Shown: piece by piece, positions 27,824 to 35,033 of the stretch
How positions within the stretch are numbered: the first letter of the stretch is position 1
Layout: the number at the start of each line of letters is the position of its first letter
NCBI GenBank assembly: GCA_036960485.1
Contig: JBALXS010000024.1
Location: forward strand, 1 to 55,471
Reading direction: 5' to 3'
Source of the DNA: Rs1 sp036960485
GTDB taxonomy: Bacteria; Pseudomonadota; Gammaproteobacteria; Pseudomonadales; Balneatricaceae
DNA length: 55,471 nucleotides
Notes under the pieces: generated by a model
The model's database searches: none
What the model saw: only the letters and a program-made list of their open reading frames with translations
Told to the model about the DNA's origin: nothing
Position numbers and translations under genes: made by a program

Positions 27824-29611
27824 TTAAGGACAATTACGTACTTTTTGGATAGCCCAAGGAATCCATCGCATAAAAATGTTGAGTAGTTTTAGAATAATCA
27901 TCAGTAAAATCATCGCGCAAATGGTGATCACAGGAATGCTAAAACTAATGCTAAACCCTAAACAGGCGCTAAAGCGGTTTCCTTTATTGCTCTCTTTGAA
28001 ATCTAAATCAGGCGATACTCTTTCAATTGCATCCGCTAGAGATTTGGGCGTCATAAAAGTAACCCCCTTTGCGACACCTCTTTTTAAATCGCTCAATTCT
28101 GGTAGCTGTATCACACTTGGGCGCACCGCTTCAGGGTCCATAGGGTTGACCACCCTAAATCTTTTACTTGCAGGGCCCCAAGCAATTTGCTCTTTTTGGC
28201 AGTGATCTAAGTAGCGCACAAAAGGCTTTACGAAATACACTGCATCTTGCTCTTGCGAGAATTTGGCAATTGGCAGTGCATCCGCTAATATTTTAGCTGC
28301 TTGTTGCGCTCTAATAACTAATAACTGGCGCAGTGAACGCGCTTGCGACTGCGTGACATACAAAGCGTTATCTTTGCTGTTATCAGCAGTAACACTAGGT
28401 AAGTAATTGCTGCTTAGACCTCGCTCATCAGTGACTATGTTGGCATCTTTTTCGTGTTGATCTAACAGCGCAAACCAAGCGATAAGGTCATCGTAGTTAT
28501 TTTCAATGTAGCTAAGTAAACTTTGCTGGCGCGCCGTTTTTTGTAAGTTACTATGGCGATCGATAGTTATTTGCTGATAGAAATAAAGCTGCGCAGTCTG
28601 GTTGCGTAGTGCTTCGTTGGCAGTATTGGCCTCATCATAAAGATGAAAGCTTTCGACTAAAGTGCGTAGTAAGCCAATAAAAGCACTGTTTGCCTGCTGG
28701 TTTTGGCACACTAACCCGGTGGCGACATGCCATACAAATAACTGACAAGGATGCTCAACTAAATCATTAAAAGTGCCGGTACAATTACAAGACGGGCCAC
28801 TGCTTTGGCCATCCCAACTACCAAACGGCCATTGATGATTGGCTAGCCTGCCCCCAGCAGCTGTTGCGTTATTGCGCACACTATTTTTCTTAAGTGGACT
28901 ACCATCTTCTGCCTTGGTATTGAGCGCTTCATTTCCTAGAGGATCACGGAGTTTAAAAATACTTTGCACCGCACTGCCGATCCCTTGTTTAAACGTTTGG
29001 CTGGCGGTAGGTGCTTGCACTGATAAATCAACACTGCCCCCTAACGGTAAATAGCCAGACAATAAGCTGCGTTTTTTTCCTTTAGCGTTTTCGATGGTCA
29101 TAAGCTGTGCATGTAGAGGATGGGTTTTTTCACCGCTATATAAAGGCTCCACCGCTTTGGCTTTGATTAATTTATTGTTGAGTAATCTCTTATATTGATC
29201 AGGCTCTGCGATGTCACTCGTTTGCGGGACCCAGCCAACGGCTGCTCCCTCGCGTACTTGCCAGCTTTGATAGTTATCTTCAGTACCTTTTCTAATTACC
29301 ATGCCAGCGGATAACACTTTGGTTGGATCAAAAGCGGCTTGACCTATGGCATTACACTGAATTTCAGCACAAACCATATAAAAAGTGCGATGAATGGGCA
29401 GTCGTAAATTCACAAAATCTTGCGCTTTAGCACCAAATCTATCCTCCTTGCGCCAATCTTGCGCATCAGTACCGGTTAACTGTCCGGCAATTGCCTGCTG
29501 CTGAAAACGACTCACAAACTCTTCATCAAGGTAGCGATGCAGCATAGTGCCATCGTACTCTCCTGCATAGAAGGGACTTTTAATAACTGCTTTATGTACT
29601 TGATTTACCAT
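27824..29611 (-). CDS. eCIS-associated protein with C-terminal membrane segment, unknown role
   Basis: I start this at ATG 29611 (MVNQVHKA), behind CAGGAG and overlapping the spike gene by seven bases; the frame is open to 29674. The 595-residue product has an N-terminal beta-rich part (LRLPIHRTFYMVCAEIQC, about 70-90), a cysteine-containing loop CNCTGTFNDLVEHPC (about 280-294) and a helical middle. A C-terminal tail at about 548-585 is strongly hydrophobic (FSIPVITICAMILLMIILK) and followed by basic residues. This predicts a single tail-anchored membrane helix or a hairpin. I cannot name the family with certainty; a membrane anchor for the baseplate or a cargo protein are the two readings. 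Confidence 0.8.
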   Translation of the reverse strand: MVNQVHKAVIKSPFYAGEYDGTMLHRYLDEEFVSRFQQQAIAGQLTGTDAQDWRKEDRFGAKAQDFVNLRLPIHRTFYMVCAEIQCNAIGQAAFDPTKVLSAGMVIRKGTEDNYQSWQVREGAAVGWVPQTSDIAEPDQYKRLLNNKLIKAKAVEPLYSGEKTHPLHAQLMTIENAKGKKRSLLSGYLPLGGSVDLSVQAPTASQTFKQGIGSAVQSIFKLRDPLGNEALNTKAEDGSPLKKNSVRNNATAAGGRLANHQWPFGSWDGQSSGPSCNCTGTFNDLVEHPCQLFVWHVATGLVCQNQQANSAFIGLLRTLVESFHLYDEANTANEALRNQTAQLYFYQQITIDRHSNLQKTARQQSLLSYIENNYDDLIAWFALLDQHEKDANIVTDERGLSSNYLPSVTADNSKDNALYVTQSQARSLRQLLVIRAQQAAKILADALPIAKFSQEQDAVYFVKPFVRYLDHCQKEQIAWGPASKRFRVVNPMDPEAVRPSVIQLPELSDLKRGVAKGVTFMTPKSLADAIERVSPDLDFKESNKGNRFSACLGFSISFSIPVITICAMILLMIILKLLNIFMRWIPWAIQKVRNCP

Positions 29612-30246
29612 ATATTTCCAGCTCCTGGTGTATAAGATGAACTCACTACTGAATTGGTAATTAAGGTGTCGCATTTAACCACCCCTGAAAAATCACTCAT
29701 AGCTGCATTTACTTTCACCATGCTGGCATTTACCTCAACAGTGCTCGCGGCTTCTATTTCAACCTTTGCTGTACTACGGATTTTTATACCGCTACTGGAT
29801 AGCTTTATTTTCTCGTTATCTTTTTCAATGTTTATTTCACCTGAGCCTGTCTCATCTATTTCAATGCGATAACCGCTGCCGGTTTGTAAGGTGATTTTAG
29901 GGCCTTGTTCATCATCTAAAACAATTTTTGAGCCGCTGGGTGTAATTAGCGCATATTTATCTTCTACCTCTTGTGCATCATCTGGATGGCTATCGCTGCC
30001 GCTCCACAAAGCCCCTAATACAATAGCCATTTCGGGGGAAATAAACGAGATAACGACTTGCTCCTCAACTTTCGGCAAACAACTAATGCCATATCCAACA
30101 CCTGCGGAATTTGTCATGCACGGTGCCCACAATTTCATACCCGTGCTGTGTAAAATCACTTGAATGCGCCCGCGCCTCTGCGGATCTTGATTATCGGAAA
30201 CTACCCCTAAATGCAACCCTTGCATTGCGCCCAATTGTTGACTCAT
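29605..30246 (-). CDS. Spike protein (gpV/gp5-like, OB fold plus beta helix)
   Basis: A 213-residue central spike protein. The N-terminal OB fold matches baseplate assembly protein V: LHLGVVSDNQDPQRRGRIQV (11-30), then WAPCMTNSAGVGYGI and LPKVEEQVVISFI. From about 115 the chain becomes a regular valine/isoleucine beta-helix typical of spikes (KVEIEAASTVEVNASMVKVN). It has no PAAR-like tip. In Afp8/Pvc8 the hub and spike are fused in one VgrG-like polypeptide; here they are two genes 80 bp apart. The end overlaps the membrane-tailed protein gene. Confidence 0.92.
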   Translation of the reverse strand: MSQQLGAMQGLHLGVVSDNQDPQRRGRIQVILHSTGMKLWAPCMTNSAGVGYGISCLPKVEEQVVISFISPEMAIVLGALWSGSDSHPDDAQEVEDKYALITPSGSKIVLDDEQGPKITLQTGSGYRIEIDETGSGEINIEKDNEKIKLSSSGIKIRSTAKVEIEAASTVEVNASMVKVNAAMSDFSGVVKCDTLITNSVVSSSYTPGAGNIW

Positions 30247-30326
30247 GTCACTCCCTTATATGTCCAACTACCTGCATGCCCGTCATTTCTATCTCTTAGC
30301 TTGTAGCTTTTAACTCGTAACTTTTT

Positions 30327-31415
30327 CTACCCAATATTCCAACTACCTTTATGTACTTTCAATTTCGTAATATATCCATCCTGCGAGCTATAAACATGCC
30401 GACAATGCACTATTTGATAAATGCCTTGCAGCCGCAGCGAGACACCTTTTAAATCCACTTCTTTACCGCTATGCAATGCTGCATTACCACGACAGCTAAT
30501 ATCGCCGTGTAGAAACTGTTTAGCGCGCTGCTCGAAACGCGCTTTTGCCCATGCATTTGCTTCTGTTTGATTGCGCGCAAAAACTGAAATGGCAATTTGC
30601 TCACCTTGCCAAGTTAAATCTTGCAGCACCTGTTGCGCACTTTGCTGCATTGCGCTGGTGGCTAGATACGCGCTTTGTGCGCTAATGGCGACATCATCTT
30701 CCAAGCTATAGCCTTGCACTGCCAACTGCTTATATTGATGATTTATATCCGCAATAATACGTATCTTTTTAGCATTGCCTTGTGCATCAATCACGATAGG
30801 TTCCGGATCTGGCTGCTCTTTTTTAATACGTAATGCGCCATCACTTAGCCTTAGAGCGAGATCAAACGGGGCAATTAAGCGCGTGATAAAGGCTAAGTCA
30901 CTTTCGTTCATTTGGTGCCAATCGCTAACGGCACTGACGATGGATATTTCACTTTGTAAGCCTGCTTGTGATGCTATTTGCGTGATCACTTGTTGTATAT
31001 CTTGATCTTCATACACTTGGTTACGCCGCGTGCGTACTAAGTGATGCAAGCTGTCTTCTGCTAAAATAGTTAGTTGTGGCGCCCCGCTGCCATAGCTTTC
31101 CTCTAATGCAGTTATTTCACCGCTAAAAAGTAATTGCTCTGCTGACATCTGCGCTTCATCTAGCATGTGCACACTAATGCTTTGGCCTAGTTCAAGGGTC
31201 TGAAAAGCAAAACCAACCACCGAGCCTGTGCTATCACCGCGCCAATTACTCAATTTAAGCTCTAAGCTACTCATCCCCGATAACGGTAAGCTCACTTGCA
31301 TGTCCAGTAGCGCTTCTTGCAAGTCATCACGCGCTTGTTGATCGATATGAATGCGCGGACGAATATTGATCATGCCACTGTGTTGCGCTGCGCTGCTAGC
31401 GAAGTTATCAGTCAA
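30327..31415 (-). CDS. Hub protein, gp27/gpD-like N-terminal half of Afp8/VgrG
   Basis: A 362-residue protein resembling the late-control gpD/gp27 hub of contractile tails: VQGYSLEDD, the phrase HQMNESDLAFITRLIAPFD (about 166-184) and FEQRAKQFLHGDISCRGNAAL near the end. It should form the trimeric adaptor between the sixfold tube and the spike. The start codon is TTG at 31415, which lies inside the end of the DUF5908 gene (eight-base overlap), so translation is likely coupled. The matching spike domain is encoded separately downstream. Confidence 0.88.
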   Translation of the reverse strand: MTDNFASSAAQHSGMINIRPRIHIDQQARDDLQEALLDMQVSLPLSGMSSLELKLSNWRGDSTGSVVGFAFQTLELGQSISVHMLDEAQMSAEQLLFSGEITALEESYGSGAPQLTILAEDSLHHLVRTRRNQVYEDQDIQQVITQIASQAGLQSEISIVSAVSDWHQMNESDLAFITRLIAPFDLALRLSDGALRIKKEQPDPEPIVIDAQGNAKKIRIIADINHQYKQLAVQGYSLEDDVAISAQSAYLATSAMQQSAQQVLQDLTWQGEQIAISVFARNQTEANAWAKARFEQRAKQFLHGDISCRGNAALHSGKEVDLKGVSLRLQGIYQIVHCRHVYSSQDGYITKLKVHKGSWNIG

Positions 31416-31563
31416 AGCTTAGCCGCTCTTCTCGTTCATTATTGATGGTAATGAGCTCTGCAGTTTGTTGTTCCTGCTCATCATTTGCACTCACCGCTAA
31501 TGGCTGCTGTGTTATTTGCGGTGCTGTAATTTGTGCTATTAATTCGTTAATGATTAATGGCAT
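31408..31563 (-). CDS. Small DUF5908-like eCIS protein (Afp6-like position)
   Basis: A 51-residue reading frame begins at ATG 31563 after AGGAGA and ends at TGA 31408. The start MPLIINELIAQIT, followed by a glutamine/glutamate-rich tail and a final basic-acidic helix (NNEREERLSFD), resembles DUF5908 proteins. Those small proteins normally lie between the gp53/LysM-like and hub genes of eCIS operons, exactly as here. Its end overlaps the TTG start of the hub gene. The function of DUF5908 is unknown; a small chaperone or baseplate plug is plausible. Confidence 0.75.
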   Translation of the reverse strand: MPLIINELIAQITAPQITQQPLAVSANDEQEQQTAELITINNEREERLSFD

Positions 31564-31606
31564 CTAGCGTCTCCTAATTTGCAAATTAAAATGAGTACTA
31601 GCTGGT

Positions 31607-32416
31607 TTATATAGGTTTCGCGTTATCTGCTAAATTTGTAATACTTTTGAAAGCGCCGTTAATTTGGCCGCCAAGCAGTTTCTCTTGGCCCCCTTTAGCC
31701 CTGCCTGCAACGCCTTTACTTACTTCATTTTTGCTGGGCACTGCGAGATTAAAATTGTTAATGGCGCGTGGGTTTTCAATACCATTAAAAAGTGCGGTTT
31801 CACGCCACTGTTTTGGGTCTTTACCGTTTTGTGCCAGCGTTTGCGACACGCCTTTATTGCTGGCGGTAAAATTGGCAACCGCTCGCTGAGGTGCAACTAC
31901 ATCAATGGTTTCAAACTGATAGCGATTTTCTTTAAACACCAGCGCTAAGTTTGAGCGCAATGGAATTCCTTCAGGTGAGAAAAAATCAAGGGTTTCATTA
32001 AAGCTGCTCAACATGCCGACAAAAGCAAAAGCGCCCCATTGAAAACGGCACACCATCGGTGCTAGCAGGCCATCTGTGCTAGTTTGAGGTTGCATAAACT
32101 TACTAGCAATCGCTTTTGTTAGTAACCGTACATCTGAATTAGCTGCATGTTTTGCGCTTCTATTCCCGATAGTTATGTCTCTAGCAACGCTGGTATCAAA
32201 AATTAAATTAACACTTAAAGATGACTCGCTTTTATCTACATATTGCGCTGCGTTATCTTCAGGTTTTGCTTTAGCATCCGCTTTTAAGGTGTTTGATAAA
32301 CTGATTCTTAAGCTCTCTGGATTAAACTGCACTAGAATATATTTGCTTTCATCAGGCTCAATTGATCCTTCAACCATCGGGATTAATACTGCTTTAGCGA
32401 GCGCAATATCGACCAT
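31607..32416 (-). CDS. CIS tube-initiator protein with LysM-like tail (Afp7/gp53-like)
   Basis: A 269-residue protein. The N-terminal domain matches the CIS tube protein family: VQFNPESLRISLSNTLK (28-44), SLSVNLIFDTS and CRFQWGAFAFVGML, then SPEGIPLRSNLALVFKE. The C-terminal part contains a degenerate LysM-type segment (TLAQNGKDPKQWRETALFNGI, then NPRAI) like T4 gp53. It connects tube and hub at the baseplate. The ATG overlaps the stop codon of the second tube gene by one base (TAATG) with AGGAG seven bases before. Confidence 0.88.
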   Translation of the reverse strand: MVDIALAKAVLIPMVEGSIEPDESKYILVQFNPESLRISLSNTLKADAKAKPEDNAAQYVDKSESSLSVNLIFDTSVARDITIGNRSAKHAANSDVRLLTKAIASKFMQPQTSTDGLLAPMVCRFQWGAFAFVGMLSSFNETLDFFSPEGIPLRSNLALVFKENRYQFETIDVVAPQRAVANFTASNKGVSQTLAQNGKDPKQWRETALFNGIENPRAINNFNLAVPSKNEVSKGVAGRAKGGQEKLLGGQINGAFKSITNLADNAKPI

Positions 32417-32910
32417 TATGCTGCTCCTTGTGGCTTGCGCCGCGTTAGTTGTAAGCCTTCATGTACTAGATGCAATTCTTCAATTGCAACGGCGCTGGCA
32501 TTGGCGGACAAATCCGCGCTCTTAAACTTAACAGCCATGGCATTTTCGATATGCCAACTTAAAATGGGTTGTGCGCTACTGGTCGAATTGCTAAAATTTT
32601 GATCAAAGACTTCTATCAACCCTTGCATACGATAGGCGTAATTGGCTTGGCGAGTACTAATATCTATCCATGCATATAAGTCATCGATATCTGTGATACC
32701 GCGCTTTAACACTAAGGTTGGGAAGGTTGTTTTACCTGCAAGCTGTACATCTCCCCAATTGCGCCCCCCTTCTTTTATGGTTTTCGCGGACATTGAAATT
32801 TCTAGCCCGCTAATATCACTAAACGCACCTTGTGCAACTAGCGCTTTAGCGGCATCGTCGGTGACATTGAAGAGGCTTACTTTGAATCTAAAGGGGATAA
32901 ATTCAGGCAT
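32416..32910 (-). CDS. Tube protein 2 (gp19/Afp5-like)
   Basis: A 164-residue phage tail tube family protein: MPEFIPFRFKVSLFNVTDD, then SDISGLEISMSAKTIKEGG, and TFPTLVLKRGITDIDDLYAWI (the T4 gp19/Hcp-like core). It differs clearly from the shorter tube protein encoded at 34563. In Afp the corresponding second tube type (Afp5) forms the baseplate-proximal ring, so this copy is the likely tube initiator while 34563 builds the shaft. It overlaps the end of the sheath-like gene by eight bases. Confidence 0.9.
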   Translation of the reverse strand: MPEFIPFRFKVSLFNVTDDAAKALVAQGAFSDISGLEISMSAKTIKEGGRNWGDVQLAGKTTFPTLVLKRGITDIDDLYAWIDISTRQANYAYRMQGLIEVFDQNFSNSTSSAQPILSWHIENAMAVKFKSADLSANASAVAIEELHLVHEGLQLTRRKPQGAA

Positions 32911-34471
32911 TACTTACCCCTTTATTGCGAGTTCCCTGGTTAAAGCCCCCTTGACTAAGAGCTTCCAACTTATTATCCGTTAAATTAAGTTTGATACTTT
33001 CTATGGCAAAAGCGGGTGCAAACAGTATTTCAAAGATCATTTTATCTTCGCTATATTGCTGCTCAATATTGAACGCTTGCTCAGCGTTAGCGCCTTGCAA
33101 AGCACCTGCTGTGTAAAGATCATTAAAAAACTTATTAAGTATCATCAATGGCCGTGGATCTTGCGGGTCAGATTGAAAAATAAAATCTAAGCCTAAATTC
33201 TCTAAATTGCGTCTTAGCCAACCGATAAAGCGAGCTATTTCACCGCGCCGCGAAGAAAGTGTATTTTGTTGTAATACTCCTGCACTTAAGCGCTCACTAT
33301 CTAAACTTAGCCGACCTTCGGTAAAATTAAGTAAACCTATTCCTAATGTTTTAGCATTGATTAACGCCGGATTTTGCTGCATGTCTGGAAAGGTTTTAAA
33401 ACCTATACCCAATGCCATACCTGCAATAGATCGCCAAGCACCTAAACGCGCAGAAGTGCTTAGCATCTTTTTAGCAATCATCGCACTCGCTGAACGCAAC
33501 TGCCCTGATTGGCTTTGCAAATACGGGTAAATTAATTGCACACGATGTAGTTCACTGGCCATTGCATCTGTTTGTAATTCGCTGATTGCGTGCTGTGCCG
33601 TTTGCGACATTTTTAGTTGTTGGTCTTCTCGATCATCAGCAAAAGGCATGCTGTAAATCCAATGTATATCAGCTCGCAAAGCCGCTATTTTTTGCAGCAC
33701 TGGCACAACAATATCGGTGAAATGAAATGGTGCAGGTTGCGTTGGTGTTACTTTAAAATAGCGCCGCTCTCTATGGTTATCTTGATAATCAAAGCTGCAA
33801 GGCAAAAACTGAGGAGCTATATTTGCCAAGCGCATTCTGGGAATTTTGCGCAACATCGACGAGATTTGCAGGCGCTCTAAATCCGGCATCGCCATCAGTG
33901 CAGCGCTTTGAACGCTTAATGCATTGTGTAGTGATGAATGAAAGCCGCGGTTATCACTATCTAAAACATCATCACCTAGCTGCGGTAAAAAACCTGCTTG
34001 TGCTAAATTCTGATCAACACTGACTATCCAAAGCTTATGGTTTGTCTCAATGTTGGCTGTCTCTGTTGGTGCTTGAAAGAAATCCTCTACCGCTAAGGGC
34101 AACCAAGCTTGATCACCTGCTAGAGCTGTTTGGTAAAGTGTCGGCTCTTGCGTGTGGGTAAATATCTTTTGAAATTGTTGTAAGCTGTAAATAGGAATGG
34201 GTAAGCCATATAACCAATGGCGATGATCTTGCTCTTCTTCTACATTTCCTTCTAACCTAGCTTTTAGTGCAGCTTTTAATACGTTATTAATCACGGCTAA
34301 ACGCTTTTCAAAACCGAGCTGCGCTATTTGTGCCACAATAGGCGGTGTATTAAACAAGTAAGCGAGATCAACCGCCCCTGGGCAGTGACCCAACATAATC
34401 ATTTGTGCTGTATCATCTTGTGCACTTTGCAGCTGATCTAGATAAATAGCGTTGTGATTAAAACTTAGCAT
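32903..34471 (-). CDS. Divergent sheath-like protein between the two tube genes
   Basis: A 522-residue protein that is not an obvious sheath by its N-terminus, but whose C-terminal 90 residues line up with the sheath at 35034. LNKFFNDLYTAGALQGANAEQAFNI matches ISNFLFNEWSSGHLLGASPEAAFFV in spacing and hydrophobic pattern. It is followed by a DKMIFEILFAPAFAIESIKL strand equivalent to the sheath's RLVCEVGVAPLRPAEFVIF. The LGAWRSIAGMALGIG stretch and the FIGWLRRNLENLGLDFIFQ helix also fit a sheath core. Afp has its additional sheath genes (afp3-4) in the same place. It probably forms the specialised baseplate-proximal sheath ring or a noncontractile collar. It has a weak ribosome-binding site. 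Confidence 0.7.
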   Translation of the reverse strand: MLSFNHNAIYLDQLQSAQDDTAQMIMLGHCPGAVDLAYLFNTPPIVAQIAQLGFEKRLAVINNVLKAALKARLEGNVEEEQDHRHWLYGLPIPIYSLQQFQKIFTHTQEPTLYQTALAGDQAWLPLAVEDFFQAPTETANIETNHKLWIVSVDQNLAQAGFLPQLGDDVLDSDNRGFHSSLHNALSVQSAALMAMPDLERLQISSMLRKIPRMRLANIAPQFLPCSFDYQDNHRERRYFKVTPTQPAPFHFTDIVVPVLQKIAALRADIHWIYSMPFADDREDQQLKMSQTAQHAISELQTDAMASELHRVQLIYPYLQSQSGQLRSASAMIAKKMLSTSARLGAWRSIAGMALGIGFKTFPDMQQNPALINAKTLGIGLLNFTEGRLSLDSERLSAGVLQQNTLSSRRGEIARFIGWLRRNLENLGLDFIFQSDPQDPRPLMILNKFFNDLYTAGALQGANAEQAFNIEQQYSEDKMIFEILFAPAFAIESIKLNLTDNKLEALSQGGFNQGTRNKGVSNA

Positions 34472-34562
34472 TGTTTAATTCCACTTAACACGATAAGTAA
34501 AGGCATGTTTGAAAACCTTATTAGGCTCTTGAATTCTAATGGCTAGTTCTTAAGTTTAACGG

Positions 34563-35018
34563 CTAGCTCTCTTCAATATTTTCAATAGACAACACCAACT
34601 CTTCCATTGCTACATCACCGCCACCTTTAGCGGCTAGCGTTGGTCCTGTCCATTTAATAGGAATTGCCCCGCGCAGTACCCAAGTCACTACCACTGAATC
34701 TCTATTTTCGCTCATCAGTTTCACCGTGACATCACGCTTACTGGTCATTGATCCAGCTCTGGCTTCTTTGAGCCATTGCCAGATATTTTCAGAGCCCGTG
34801 ACACCTCGTTTAAAGGTGATGTCACCAGATTTGTGAATGCCGGGAATTTTTGTCACGTAATTATTCAGTGAGTTTCCCACGCGATATTCAGCCACGGTAA
34901 CTTCTGCACTTAATCCTGATACTTCTGAAAAACCTGCTAAAACTTCTGATCCTTGGCCAGCTTCTAATTCAACTAAAAAGTTAAACGCTGAATAAGGTAT
35001 GTCTCTAAATGTTGGCAT
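34563..35018 (-). CDS. Tube protein 1 (gp19/Afp1-like)
   Basis: A 151-residue inner-tube protein. Motifs are FRDIPYSAFNFLVELE, GFSEVSGLSAEVTVAEYRVG, NYVTKIPGIHKSGDITFKRG and MEELVLSIENIEE, the standard phage tail tube / Hcp-like fold that stacks as hexameric rings. GGGAG lies seven bases before the ATG. It is encoded directly after the sheath gene and is the likely major tube subunit, since it carries the canonical KRG-containing loop and the shorter termini. Confidence 0.94.
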   Translation of the reverse strand: MPTFRDIPYSAFNFLVELEAGQGSEVLAGFSEVSGLSAEVTVAEYRVGNSLNNYVTKIPGIHKSGDITFKRGVTGSENIWQWLKEARAGSMTSKRDVTVKLMSENRDSVVVTWVLRGAIPIKWTGPTLAAKGGGDVAMEELVLSIENIEES

Positions 35019-35033
35019 GTGTTATCTCCCTGT

